A DNA stretch of 64,000 bases from Varanus komodoensis (GCF_004798865.1 NW_025335873.1:3932502-3996501), one strand, 5' to 3'. Positions 1 to 14,574 are shown, counted from the stretch's first letter. Notes: generated by a model not told the origin, from the letters alone. Made by a program: numbers and translations.

Positions 1-45
1 GTGCCGGAGGTCAGACTAGATGGCCCGGGAGACCCCTTCTGACTC
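1..45 (+). repeat. CR1-like LINE 3' tail fragment
   Basis: The window opens with a tail resembling the common CR1 ending (GGTCAGACTAGATGGCCC). It lies in a C5 intron. The rest of 46-813 is unrecognised intron sequence. Identification rests on the short tail motif only. Confidence 0.4.
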
Positions 46-813
46 GCTCTGTTTTCTCTGTTTCTAATGCCTTGGGACTCGGGGGCATCAACCGAATCCT
101 AGACAGCTCATCAGCGATCTTCTGGCAGCAGCTGGGTGATTGTCCGCTGAAAAGCAGCCCACGCCGTCCTGATCCAACATTTGAGAGGGTGGTGGGCAAG
201 GCATCCTTCCCATTGACGGACCCCGGCCAGCTTATGCCATAGTGGGCACCTGCTCCCCAAACATTGCCTAGCCGCTCCTTTAATTACCCTCCATGCTCCT
301 GCTCAAAGTGCTGTTTCAGGACACTGCGGACAATTAAAACGAGTCGGGCAATGCTGTCAGGCTGGATTTTGCCTGGCTTCTTGTTTTCCCAATGCTTGGG
401 AGGTTGATGCCTCGCAGTTCCACACCAGATCGCGATTTTTGGGAGCAAGCTGCTTTCCAGTTCGCACTGAGGACCATAAAGCATGAATTTGGTAAGTCTG
501 CACTTAAAGAGGAACCAAGCAGATTTCTCATCCTTCCCATCCGACTCGGCTCTTTCGCACGGCGTGGGTTTTTTCTGAACGAAGCCCCAGGGCAGGCCCT
601 GCAAGAGCGCCGGGGTCCTTCCAGCTGCCCACAGATGCCAGGTGTTGGTGTAAAGCTTGAGTCGATAATTTATCTTCCCCAGGAGATCATTCCGTGGTCT
701 TGGATGTCACTGCCAAATGGCCATAGCCCTCGCCCCGACCTGTCCAACATCTGCCGTGAATGAATGGCAAAAGCAGGATTTTATGGTGTGACTTATTTAT
801 TTTTTTTAAACAG

Positions 814-1026
814 GCCTCCTTCTGGGTGAGGTGATCGATGCAGCTGTTAGCCCGGAGGGGCTCAAGTTTCTGGCCTATCTCCCCAGAGGGAGTGCGGAAA
901 CCGAACTTATGAATATCGTGCCAGTGTTTTATGTCTTTGACTTCCTGGAGAGGACGGACAGCTGGGATATCCTTGGTGCAGGAAGTATAACTCCAAGACT
1001 TGACCTGAGACGGAAGATGAAAGAGG
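814..1026 (+). CDS. C5: C5 exon: start of TED domain
   Basis: The acceptor is a T-rich tract ending in CAG and the donor is GTACAT. The exon begins with two bases completing a Gly codon and ends one base into the next. It contains [17 protein letters not shown], matching human GSAEAELMSVVPVFYVF. The thioester Cys and Gln are absent. No upstream C5 exon is visible in 1-813. Confidence 0.95.
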
Positions 1027-4000
1027 GTACATTAGCATTCCTTGAGCTGATTCCAGATTCTGCGGACATGCAGACCTCATCAGGGAGGGGAGTCAAGCTG
1101 AGCCTTCACTAAAAGGCGATGATGTTAAGGGAGGGCTGCATATTACTGGACTCCTTGGGGAGGGAAGGCAATAAGCAGAGCAGGCGTCAGACTTTTGCTG
1201 CCAAGGGCAGAGGGCAAAGTGGGCCCCACAATCCCATGCTGGCAGCAGCAGCAGCAGCATCCTCCAGTGCACCTGAGGCAGCATTCTCCAGCGCTCATCC
1301 AGGAGAATTGCTGCGCAGGGCAGCTGCTTTCCTCTGCCCAGTGACAGGACCAGCTCTGTCTGCAGGTCCTTGGGCCTGTGGTTGTTGGCAGCCACACGCT
1401 GTGGACAAGGCCCAGCAGGGCGAGAACAGCAAGCAGCACGACTGAAGGCAGGCTGCAGATTCCAGAGCAGACGAGGATCCAGCAGGGCCCACAAAAAAGC
1501 CCCTGGAATCACACCGGTGTATGTTTCCTAGGGATCATCAGCGTCCTGTCCTTCCGGCAGTCAGATCATTCCTATAGCATGTGGAAGAATGGAGAGGCCA
1601 GCACCTGGTAAGTTAAAAGCTTTTGACAACAAAGGGCTTTCAGAAACAGTTCGGCTTCGATGCCGTGCAACAAGGGCTGTTCTTTGTCAAGGGCTCCTTA
1701 TTTACGTTCTTTTTTTATTGCATTCTGGATGTGAATAATATCAAGTTAAAAGAATGAAACACAACATGAAAGAAGCAAGCAAATAAAAAACAAGCAAAAA
1801 AAGCATGGGGATGTATAAGAACCATACTATCATCTGAAAACCATTTGGAGTTCAAATGTCTGGGTGAGAAAATAGCGGTGCAAAGACAGCATTTCATAAT
1901 TGGGGTGGGGGACAACACCTAGAAGGCTCTTCCTCTTATGACCCCCTGCCTTAGCTTCCTTCAAAACAGCTTCTGTATGGGCTGGAGTGCCTGATGCTGC
2001 CTAATCTTGGAAGCTAAGCAGGGTTGTGCTGGTGGAAATCTGGATGGGACACTTAAATGTTGTGAACTGCCCGGAGAGCTTTGGCTGTGGGCAGTATAGA
2101 AATGTAGTAGTAGTAATAGAGAAGCCAGGAGTGATGACCAAAGATGACCTAAATGTTTGAGCAAGTACTAATAATAGACAGAGTTGCTCCTTTACATACT
2201 CTGGTTCCAAGCTGCTGAGGACTTGAAAGGTCAACACAAACACTTTGTACTGGACTTGGAAACACACTAGAGGCAGGCACAGCTGCCAAGCCACCAACTT
2301 CTTGTCGTCATATTGACCGCTCCTACTTAGTAACCTAGCAGAACTAATTTGAGCCACTCCAGAGGGTGAGAAGGACCCTGGAGCACCATGCTTGCTTGCT
2401 TTTGGTTTCCTTCTGGGAAGGAGGTTATTGCCGATCAAGCATAAGCTGCCAGTATTTTCGCTTATTTACACACTACCAGTCGAGCGGCAGCAGCGGAGGC
2501 GCAACTTAAGCACTCCCACGGAAGTCGCAAACCGCTGCTCCCGTATCAGAATTGCTGGGGAGAGACAGATAATGTCCTAAAATCTTTTTCGCTCGCAGTG
2601 ACCTCCATCAGTCTGGTGCCTTCCAGATGTTCTGATCTGTGACTTCCACCAGCCCCACCCTGCATGGCCAGTGGTCAGAAATGCCAGGAGCTGCAGTCAG
2701 GCTGGGGAAGGCGAAAACCTCCTCTCTGTCTTTCCAAGTCCACCTCAACTGCCTCCTTCTGTTCTGGTGCTTCTAGAAGGCCTGTCCCCTCACCCTTTTT
2801 CTTTTTTTTTGCAAACCACCCAGAAAAGTTTGCTTAGGGGACAGTACAGACATGAAACAATAGTAACACTAAGACTATTGTTTCCCCTATTCAAAACATT
2901 CCCAGCAGTGCTTTTAGAATATCAGATCCTGAATTTAAAATAAAATTAAACTCAGCCACAAAATGATTTACCGAGGAATAACTTTAAAAAACCCTTTGAT
3001 ATTGTAGGCTGACAGCTTTTGTCCTAAGGATTTTTGGTCAAGTTCACCAGTATGTGACCATTGACCGGGATTCTGTCTGCTTAACTCTGGAATGGATGAT
3101 TGACATCTGTCAAATGGGAGATGGCTCTTTCAGAGAGATTTCAACTTACGAGCCTGTAAAACTGCAGGTAAAAAACAGATGTTTTAAGAAAGAAATGCAA
3201 CCAACACCTTACCAAAAACTTAACTGGGATTGCAAGGGACCACAGGGGGGCCTGATGACAGCTGTCCGGCTGCCGCTTGGGCACTTTGGGTGGCTGTTGC
3301 CAGTTCACCCAGAGCCACCTGGTCAGCAGGTAAGCCTTTTGGCCGCTCTTGCCAAGTGACTCTGTTGGTGCTGGAGCTTTCACTGGGTTTGTGTCATGGA
3401 AAACCCAGGAGTGGCTACAGACCCCTTCAACAAGCAGGGAGTTGTTGGGGTAGCTTTATAGTCCCAAAAAAGCCACCCTTGGGAGTGCTGAATTCGGACA
3501 GTGGGCTAAGCCACTGTGGCTCTTGGTGGCTGAACATGTCATGTGAACCCAGTCGATTCATCCTTTGCTTGCACAGCTCCCTCTCCCCACGGGTCACTGC
3601 AGATGGAGAGCTGGATCAGGGTGGAGGCCGACATTTTAAACCTATCCTTAATTCTCTTTTATCTGCCATTTTTCAAAGGGGACATTGCCCAATGAAAAGA
3701 AAGAAAAGACTTTGTACCTCACAGCTTTCTCCCTGATCGGATTTGAAAAAGTGATTAATCTATGCCCGCTGCAGGTGAGCGCGACTGAGTTCTCTCTTTG
3801 CCTGGGATTGGAAGCGACTGGCACTGCACTCCAGAACTGGTGCCCCACTCTAGAATCCCAGCATGCTGGTGGTCCATTTGCAACCCAAGGGTCAGATTCA
3901 TGAACTGTAGAGCAGCGGTAGCTGAGTCACTGCCCAAAGCTGACGGAACCAGGTTTAGCATGGGGTCCTTCCCACCACGTCTGCCTCAGTGGGGATCCTC

Positions 4001-7000
4001 ACCCATTGTGGTTTTCCCTTTAGGGGAGTGTTAGAGGAGCTATCCATGGTGCTGAATGTCTTCTCCAATGTAGATGGCTCCTGCAAAGCTGGAGAAGACA
4101 GTGGAACGGTGGAGAAGCACCAGAGACACCAATGTCCCCAGCCTCCTGTGCAACACATTCCCTCCCTCCCTCCCTCCCTCCCTCCCTCCCTCCCTCCCTT
4201 CCTTCCTTCCTTCCTTCCTTCCTTCGTGAGTTGGCATTAGCTGGCCCTCACCTTTCACATCAGAATAGGGACAAGTTCAAGACTAGCTCAGCCTGTTGCT
4301 GCTCTTCTGAGCCTGTTCCACTTTCAGGGCCTTCAGGAACTGGTGTGGGCCACAGTGGAGATCTCGGTGCCCTTAGCAGAGAGCACAGACAGTCTGAACT
4401 TGGTCAGAGCACTGTGGGTTTCTCACGCTGGCTTTAACTTTAGCAGCTTTAGTTGTGAGAATCAAATGTTGGTGGGGCATGCTGAGCTCCTTAATCACCA
4501 GAAAAACAAACCCATTTTCTGTTTTCCTTTGCAGAAAATTGAAGATGCTAAAAATAAAGCAGCAAATTATTTGCTGCAACATTTCAAGTCTGCACAAAGC
4601 ACATTTTCCTTGGCCATCGTTACTTATGCGCTAACTCTAACAAACTTCAACCAAGCTGGTGCACGAACAGCTTACAGTTTGCTGAAGAAGGAAGCCCTTG
4701 TGAAAGGTAAAGGTTGACCCATGTTCTTTTTGCAAACCATGGGGTCTACAGAAGAGACAAACCTGTCAGCTTCACTTTCTCCCACATTTTAAATATCAAA
4801 TTCTTCCTGCAAAGGGACGCAGCATTTGCAGCCTCCCTATCAGAAAGCCAAACTGAATCAAGTTCCTGTGAATCCTGGAAACGCAGCCATTCCAAGCATG
4901 GAGGGGATCATACTGTGCCTGTCTGGCACTGAGCTGTGGCAGATGTGGAGCCCGTTAGAAAGTCCATGGCAGCATCTCTGGTGCAGCACTCCAAACACAG
5001 CTGAATACACACAGACTCCATCCGAAATATTTTCCAAGCAAATTCTTCAAAGCCTAAGGCTGCTTGCCATTGCCGCTGTCTGTTCGTGCTGGTAGAGAGC
5101 AGGCCGAGCGTCCCAAAGCGGTGCCTTCCCTGCCTGGTGGATGGGCTAAGGGTGGACTTCCCCTTGTCAGGTGGGGTAGCCCAGCAGCCTCCTCGTGGCC
5201 TTCCTTCCCTTGGATGATGGCAGAGACCTGTGGGCACTTCCCTTTGCATCTGAGGTGTCAGGGCAATCCCGTGTCATGTGCTATCCAATGTAGGCGCAGC
5301 CTAAACTCCAGTAGGGGCACTTCTGGATCACAAGGCAACATGGGAGGATGGGACTAGGCTGATACATCTCCTGGTAGTCGAGGGAGGCAGTCTCCTGGAG
5401 CCCCCAGGGTTCCCTGCCAGTGGGTGAGGGCAGAGTGTGGCTTGCCCAGCTTTGCCTCGATGTAACTCTGCTTTATTTGGTCACTCTCGGTCTCCATTGC
5501 TTTTATAGTGGGCCCTCCTATGTATCGCTTCTGGAAAGAATCGTCCAGCAAGTTGGATCAAGCCACTCCCTCCAAGGAGACCGCCAGGATGGTTGAAACC
5601 ACAGCCTATGCCTCGCTCACTACTCTGCTTCAAGGAGACAAGGCATATGCCAATCCGATCATACGATGGCTATCAGAGCAACAGAGATACGGAGGTGGAT
5701 TTTATTCCACGCAGGTACATCGCTTCCAAAGAATTAATTTCAAAGTCCCTTTTCTTCCCCATCAGGAGATTATCAACTATGGTTCTTGTCTGAGGTTTTT
5801 CCTATAATCCATTTACCTTCAAAGTCATGTCTGGTTGGGACATGGCGCAGGGCCTTCTTGGTGTTGGCACAAATCCTCTTTCTCAGGAAGCTCCAGTATT
5901 TGCATGCACATGCATTTATATTTAAATATATATTTTATAGTGCTTCCCCCTGAGCAGGATTTCAGTGTCCAGTCATACTAAACAAAGCGCAGGTTATTTC
6001 TGGAGGAAGAAGTAAAGCCTGGGGAAGGTGCCACCCCTCAGCAGCCCCCACCACAGAGCAATAAATGGAAGTGTTCTGCCTAAATACCTTGAGTAAACTT
6101 GATTCCTCTTGCATTTGTAATTTGCTTTCGGTTTTTCTAACTGAATTCTGACAGGATACCCTCAATGCTCTGGAAGCCCTGACTGAATATTCCGTCCTTA
6201 CTAAACGGCTGGACCTGGACATGAGCATCAAAACAGCCTACAGCTATCATGGTGACTTCCATCACTACCGGCTTACCAGAGGCAATTACATCGGCAAGCC
6301 TGTGGAAGTGAGTGGGTGGATTATAATCAAGAAAGATAAAAAGGAGGGGAGAGGGCAAGACTTATGAAATGCTCTTTGTGTCTTCCTTGAAAATCTCGGT
6401 CGGAGCACTTTGCATCCTTGCTGAGTTCTAGAAGTTTGGAGACCAACCCGAGTGCCTTAGAGGAAAGGACTGAAAAATTTGGATGGGAGAATGAACATTT
6501 GGAGCCGGAGAATCGTGAATTTAAGAGTAAATTAGCAAATAAACCCCAACTTTGCACAAATGAACTGCAAGCAAAGTTGGGCAGCTCCCTGATTTTGGAT
6601 GCATTATGGCCACCCCATGTGAGGAACACGGGGTGATAACACCCCAGTGCATAGCGCTGTGGCCGGGACTCTGCCAGGGTGCAGTCCCATAGCCCCCTGG
6701 TGAGGACGGTGGTCCACTCGGTTCCCGTGGAGCCCAGCGATGGGGCAGGTATATCACTCTTGAAATTGCTTCTTCCTGGCTTCATAGAGTAGCAACTGCA
6801 AAGCTGTGCACTGGTCAGGGAGGTCCGACACCTAGTGACTGAAGCTGACACTGCACACCTTACACGTACAGCCTCATTAAAATCAACGAATGCATTAAAA
6901 CAACAACAACCAAACAACCCTGAGGTCCAATACCCTGTGACCTCCTTATTATACATGCCAGGTTTGTGTCTAGATTGAAACTATGGTGCTGACAGACAGA

Positions 7001-10000
7001 CAGACTTGCACACACATCTTTTGTCATCATGATCATTTAGGAAGTGTCTGAACAGCCCCTTTTCAAAACCAATTTAGCCATGGGGCAGCCATCTTTCCCC
7101 GTCCTGGTCCAATATCCTTGAAACGATACTCTGTTATGAAATGCAATACCGAAGAAGGGAAAGCTTGGGCAAACTGGTAGGGGATCTTCACCTAGTCTCT
7201 GACAGAGAAAGATCTTTTTCAGATCTGATGGAGGTTGGACATGAGGTCCTCTGTAGACAAGGTACCTACTGAACCACTTGGGTGATTTTCCTTGTGAAAT
7301 GTCAGAGGAGAAGGGAGGTATTCTCACGATCCTTCCTTCCTCCTGCCCAATCTCTTTTCCCTTCCTTCTCTTATCCATTTCTCCTGCTCTGCTGCAAACT
7401 CTGTCTTCTCTAGCCCTGTTTTTGTAGCTGAAAAATACTGATGCGGAGCACCACTCTTTGTCACTGTGTGATGAGAAGCTTATTATCACAGGAATTTGCA
7501 TTGGTGTCAATTCCCCGTGTTTCTTTCTGCATCCAGGCTCCTTTGGATGATGACATCGAGGTCCGTACAGGCAGCAACACCGGATTAGCTATCGTGAATG
7601 TAAGTAAATAGAGCCTCTTGGCTTACTGCTTGCATTAAATTAAATCTCCGTATCCACACAATTGGAAGAGATTTAGTCTGCCTTTTCTTCCTGCTATTTG
7701 ACACCACTCCTTTATCCTCCTATAGAATACGCTTTTAAATTTTTTAAGTCATGTTAGAAGTCACACGTCACCAAGCAGACAAGAAAATGAGGAATTCTTG
7801 CTATTTCTGTTTCCATAAATAACACAACAAACTTATCTCTGCAACAGTTTTGGGCCTGGCTGGCTGATGCACTCTACATTGTGTGAAATGGGTTCAAAGC
7901 AAGCAGGAAAATGAGAACGTGGGTGGTTGTCTGAACTTTTGCTACTAGTTAGGCTGGTTGTTGGTGGTGTTAGTTGCCATCAAGTCATTTTGGATTTGTG
8001 GTAAATATCCAGAATATCCCTGACAGCCAGAATATCCCTGACAGCCTTGCTCAGCTCTCATAAGCTCAAGGCTGGCTTTTCCTGTAGGGAATCCATCCAT
8101 CTCCTAGTTGGGATTCCTCTTTTTCTCCTGCTTTTGACTTTCCCTAGCATGCTTGTCCTCTCCAGGACATCTCGCCTTCTCATGATGAGCTTCAGTTTCA
8201 CCATTTTTGCTTCCAGGGCAAGTTCTGGCTTGATTTAATCTAGGACCCCCTTGCTTATTATTGGCACAAGTTACAAAGACTCTAATAAGACTCTCTTGTC
8301 TGCAGCTAAATTGGAAGCTGCTTTGTTCAAAACTGCTTAAAAATCAATTTAACCCTTTCCTTTAAATTTTGAATATATACAGCTGAGGACCGTGTATTAT
8401 AAGAGCAGTACCTCTGAAGATGATTGTAGCTTTGAGCTGAAGATTGATATAAAGGCACCTGGTAAGAAATTAACCAATTTAAAATGCGTTGAAAGCAGTC
8501 TCTGGAGAAAAGATGGTGAAGGGCTTTGACCAGAGATTGGGAAAGTGCCGTGGGTCTGTTGTCCTGTGACAAGACAGTGGCCTTCTAGCTATGACTCTGA
8601 GGGTCAATAAGTGTGGTTAGGGTCTCTGAGCTCTCATTTAACCATACTCACTGGCATGATTCATTCCAGTTTTGGTCTCTCCATTCTTTTTAGAAGCTAC
8701 AAAATAATTGTATAAACCACCCAGAGAGTTTTGACTGTGGGGTAGTATAGAAATGTAATAAAGACACGAATAAAACTTATTCACACAGCAAAAGGGCAGG
8801 GGGAAGAAATTCAGTTGGCTCAAACCACTCTGATTTGCAGTTTCTGAATGAATACACACAACTGTTCTGACATTTCCAATGCCGTTCTATAGAAGTGTAC
8901 ATTAGGGAAACTAGCAAACAAGATTGTGTAGATGGGGAAATGACTTGAAAAAATGTATTTTAAATGTGTGTGTTCATGTGTGCAAACAGGCATACCAAAG
9001 GAGGCTTGCATTTTCATGGTGACCTTTTCTTAAAAATTGTGAAGAGAAGTGAAAGTTAGAAGAGCCTTGTGCTTGAAAAATGCAGATCGTTATAGAAAGT
9101 GAAACATATTTGTTCATATCTAGTTTATCTGAGCATCTACACCAGACATTTGGTAGCTCTAATGTAGCTTTGATACCATCATTTCTCAGGTATTTGCAAA
9201 TGACAACAACAATCCCCTTTATAAACTGCCTAGACTTTTGAGTTTCGGTGATGTTAGTGGCTTTAAAAATCTCATTGTGAACTTCAGGGCCTCATTCTTA
9301 AGCAAAGATCATTTTTTGACAGCTGTCAAGAGGAGTTGTGTTTGCTAGTTGCAAAGTCATGTCCGATCCATCATGACCCCATGGACAACATTTCTCCAGG
9401 CTCTCCTGTCCTCCACCATCCCCCGGAGTCCACTTAAGCTCACACCAGCTGCCTCAGTGACTCCATCTGGCCACCTCATCCTCTGCCATCCCCTTCTTCT
9501 TTTGCCCTCAATTGTTCCCAGCATCAGGGTCTTCTCCAGGGAGTTCCTCCTTCTCATTAGGTGGCCAAAGTATTTGAGCTTCATCTTCAGTATCTGGTCT
9601 TCTGAAGAGCAGTCAGGGTTGATCTTCTCTCGGACTGACCAGTTTGATCGCCTTGCGGTCCAAGGGACTTGCAGGAGTCTCCTCCAGCACTGTCAAGAGT
9701 AAGCAAAGTAAAACAAAAAACAAAAAGAACTATCATTGGCTGTCAAAACTGAGATAATGAAAACTGACTGTCAGTCAGGAGACTGCAATCCCTAGGGGGT
9801 GAAATGGCGGGGGGGAACCACAAATTGTGATTGTGACAAGGGGTACCCAGCCAGTGACAGTGACCCCAAAGTGCTCTGTAGGCATCCATGGGGCCCTTGA
9901 CACTGGCCTTGGTGTTTTTGGCCAGAGGAGTAAGGGGTAACAAGGACAACCCATGCCATTTGGGGATGAAGCCGCAGCTAATAACAAAAGAATTAATGCC

Positions 10001-13000
10001 TCTGGGTACATCACATGTCCACAGCCTGAGCCTAGTGGCTGTGGGTTCAAGGCTTTTACAGTTCCAAGATGGTCAGTATAAACAGGGATCAGGCAAAAAG
10101 CAAGGTCTCGGCAGCACTGATCACAGGCAGGCGCCACGGGTGCAAAAATGGCAAAGCTCAGGCAGAAAGAAAATCGGAGTTCACTCCTGCTCAGGAATCA
10201 GTCCAGAGTTCAACCCAAGGAAAACCATATTCAGGGGTTTATTCGGAGGCTATCAGAGGTCCGCCCTGTGAGCAGGGCCTCCATGTATAAGTAGACTTCT
10301 TCTCACAAGGAAGCCTCCGGCTCAGTCTGGTACTCCTCCTTTGTTCCTGTTCCTTCGAGGAACATCACCTGTGTGGGCTCAGGGCCTTCCCTGTCCACAG
10401 GTGTCTTCCACAGGTGATGCTGCCATGCTGGCCACCCAAACGCCGGCACCTCTCTCGGTCCACAGGCAGATCCTACCCACTCTCGTGGTGGATTGCTTGT
10501 TGTCTCCCAGTGCTTCCTCCAAGGAGGAGTCTTCTAGCAAGGCCAGGACAAGCTGAATAGACAGAACGAGGATTCATTGTTGCAGCCTCTGAATTTTCTA
10601 CTCGCAGGCTGGTCCTGAATACCTCCGTAAAGAACTCTTTCTCTTGCATGTGCAGAAATGCGTTACCAGTCAATGGATGCTTACTTCGGATTCCAAAGCG
10701 AAGCCAAACTGTTAACTGCCTGTGCAAAGTAAGTCTGGAGCATAGAGACAATCTCTGCGTTCCGGTTATTCGGAACATCGGAGGGAAAGTACAGAAATGT
10801 TGAATTTTGCATTTGTCAATTTTTAACAACACTGCCCTGCACTTTGGCGCATTCCTGCCTCTGACACTGCAGCTCTCTCTGAGCATGGCCAAGACCGCTT
10901 CCCTGCCATGATGAAATCTTGTAGCTACCCGCTGTGGTCAGTAGGAGGTGCTCTGTTTTCCCTAGCATAATCTCCCATGGGCATTAGAGAAAACTGAAGA
11001 CATTTCAGACAGGTGGCCCCACAACCTGATTCATAGAGGATGGCCTCAGCTTGAAGGGCTGTCCAGTCGGACACCAGTTTAACGATCATGGGTGCATTTG
11101 CACACAACACCAACTCAGTCTGGCAGTGAGCACCAGTGGGTGCCCCCTGACAGCAAGCGCCCCCTGACGTTGCCCCGGAGGAGGTTCCATATCCACCCCC
11201 ACCCTCGGTTCCTCTGGGCAGCTCACAGAAGACAAAGCTGTCAAGAGGTTTCTTGGCTTCGAGGCAAAGAAGCAAGCAAAGGCGAGATTTTGGGGGGGAA
11301 AGGCTGCACCTGCTTTGCAGCAAGTTCACTGATCTTTTTTCTCTCCCCCACAACTTAAGTTTCCACTGAGGTGCAAAGCCGTAGCAAGCAGCAGCCCTTC
11401 TATCGCACGGGCTCCTTTCCACTTCTGTTTTTTTTTACTCTGTGCAGGTACAGGCCACATAGGTTGGAACCACGGTCCAGCTCCTCCCATGCGGTGATGG
11501 ACATATCTCTGGTCACTGGACTGGAAGCAAACCTCGAAGACTTATCTATGGTAAGTAAGATGGTCACGAGGGATGGGAGGAGTCTTTTATTTGGTGTACT
11601 CGTTTAAGCAAACGGACATAATTTGCACTCCCCGAGAAACATGTGGATAAGAGAGCAGTTCTCTCTTAGGCTGCGTGCAGCTCCGAATTTTGCAGCCCAG
11701 CCCTTGTCTCAAAGATTGCATGCAATGAGTGCAGCCCAGGGACTAAACTCTGTTTGGGAGAAATTCTGAGGTGCTCTCAATTCCGCTGGTGGGCAGTGGC
11801 CAGGGCGAAAATGCGTTTGAGGTTAAGGCTGTTTCTGCCAGTGACTGCCAGGAGAGCCAGTGTGGCATAGTGGTGAAGAGCACAGGGCTGAGACTCAGGA
11901 GGCCTGGGTTCTAGTCCCCGCTCAGCCATGGAGCCCACTGGGTGGCTTTGGGCTGGACTTCTCAGCCCAGCCTGCCTCACAGGGTTGTTGTTGTTGTAGG
12001 AATAAGATTGAGAGCAGCAGGAGGAGAATGAGATAAGCCGCCTTGAATTCTTAAAAAAGTGGGATGCAAATAAAATTAATAAACAACAACAACTGAGCCT
12101 TAGGCAAAGCATTTCTTCTTAGAATGGGGGAAGAAACTGTACAAATGCTGAGGAACACAAACGGTAGTTGTGGGAGGAGGAATGAAGGAACTGGCATGGC
12201 CTTTGAGGTTTGTTCTCCAGGCCGGTCGTTTCACCATCCTGGGGCACAATAAAATGCGGATTAGAGGAAACTGTTACAGGAAAAGGTTTACATTAAGGAA
12301 AACTGTACACATTTGTTAGGAAAAATTGTGTACACAAAGATATGGTGTGGAAATAGGATGGAGTTAACTACACTGCAAGTTTTAGCAGCTGCAACCATCC
12401 AGCTGCAGTGCTTCAGAAAGGAAAGGATGGAGACCAGAGCACCTTCCAGATACCTTGTATCCCAGCAGCCTAATTGCCGCCTCTCTCTGGCCCAGAATAC
12501 CCGCCTGGTCCCTTCCCTGAGGTTTCTTTCCCTACCTTGGAGACACAGCCCACTGGTTCTTTCCACGTTGTCCATGAGAGGGGATCTGCACATAGCTTCC
12601 CTCCTCCAAATTTGGGGCTTTGTTTCCTGAAGCTCAAGTACTTTGGCCACCTAATGAGAGGGAAGGACTCACTGGAAAAGACTCTGATGCTGGGAACGAT
12701 GGAGGGCAAAAGGAGAAGGGGACGGCAGAGGTTGTGGTAGCTGGATGGGGTCACTGGGGAGGTGGGTGTGGGGTTGGGTGTATTCTGGGGAATGTTGTCC
12801 ATGGGGTCACGAAGAGGCGGGCATGACTTTGTGACTGAACAAGTCCATCTCTCCATCTGGGAATCCAATGAATCCTGCCTACGGACCATGGAGTTGCTCT
12901 TCCCTTGCCCTTTGCCAAAAATAACATCATTGAAAATGCATGTTGATATGACTTTTAGGTTGACGACTGGATTGCAAGATCTGTTGGTAGATTTTGGGAT

Positions 13001-14526
13001 GATTTGTTAGGAAGTGACAGTGATGATTCCCAATGGGTTAACAATTCTTCCTCCTCCTCCTCCATCACAGCTTGCAAATAACGTCGACCATCTTATCTCA
13101 GATTATGAGGTAAAAGACGGACATGTTGTGGTGCAGTTAGATTCGGTAGGTTGTCACACGTGTTAACTGTGCAACTTTTGACCCATTGCCACCCCCCTCC
13201 CGTCTTTCTGGGGCTGCTTATGGTTTCTCCTTTAAAACCAGTCTTTCAGTCTATCAAATTTCTGTACCTTTGTAACCCAAGTCATACTCCAGGGATCAGG
13301 GTTGGTGATTTGTGCAACTGGTATATGTTACATACATTTCTCTATGTGTGTATATGGTGGGGGGGATATGTGTGTCTGTGCGCACCCATTTGTTCAGGCA
13401 AGAAAAAGAGTCTTTAACTCTGTCCCTATGTGATTTTTAAAAAAAATCTGTGCGTGTAGCTTTATCTTTATCTTCAAGCAACATGGAGCAGGAAAATGAC
13501 AGGGAGGTATGGAAACTGATTAAACATTTTCCTACACTCCTCAGCCTGAACAAATGATAGCCCTCTCTGATTGCATTTGATGGAAAGGAAAGGAGCTGGA
13601 TCTTCTGTGATGTTTAGGTATTCAACACGGCACTCCTTATCAAATTATTCTTCAGTGCCTGTGAAGAATCAGGGAGCACAATCAGCCCAGCTTTGTACCA
13701 TATCTTGGTCATGCAACAGAGATTCGCATGAACCAGAAATGCTGCAGAATTTTTGCAGTGGGCTAAACTCACGCTGAATTCCAGCCATGCTGATGTGTTA
13801 ACGAACTCAAGACCTAAGGCCCTTCAGTGCAAAGAGAATACAAGACAAGACAAAGTCACCTCGAAGTGAGAGAGCACCTTATGTTGAGCCCAACCTGCCT
13901 TACTCCAATAGGTTCCAGGAAGCACTTTCCTGTGTATCGGTTTCCGAGTAACTGAACTATTCCGCGTTGGAATGCCAAGCCCAGGAACATTCACTGTGTA
14001 TGAATATCACACTCCTGGTAAGGAGTCGGTTCTTGCTCATTTCCTCCACTTATTTTAAACCCCGCTTTTAAAAATGAAGCCTGAGTTTTGACAACTTTCT
14101 AAGCTGGAAGCTTCCATAAAAGTGGGTGGCAAACTAGCTACAGCTGCCCAAAATACTGTTTGGGCACTTGGAAAGGACCGACCATTAACTTGGAGGTTGT
14201 GAAAGGTGGTATCTGGAAATAAATGGGGAAAGGGGACAATAGAATATCTATTTCTCAATTGTACTTGCCTTGTATTCTCCTGAAGATCCTGGTTTAAAAG
14301 AACATCCACTGCACTCTTGTTTCCTGACATTGTAAATTTATTTTCTTTCCACAGATAAACGATGCACCATATTTTACAATGCTTATGGAGAAGACTCACT
14401 TGTAAGACTGTGTGAAGGCAGCGAATGCAAATGCATGGAAGGTAAACATGTCTACTCAGGAGTAACCTCCCACTGATTACAATGGGACTTTGTGCCAGAC
14501 AAGTGTGTTTAGAATGGCAGCCATAT

Positions 14527-14574
<48 letters not shown>

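Noticed and set aside
1981-2060. Functional 5S rRNA gene
   Set aside because: Only the internal promoter region resembles 5S; the flanks do not fit and a SINE tail follows.
6327-6956. 209-codon minus-strand frame in a C5 intron
   Set aside because: No similarity recognised, no splice or promoter signals, and it lies antisense between two C5 exons.
9780-10560. Possible extra gene or element in a large C5 intron
   Set aside because: Several open frames exist on both strands, but none has family resemblance, and no terminal repeats or Pol III boxes were identified.
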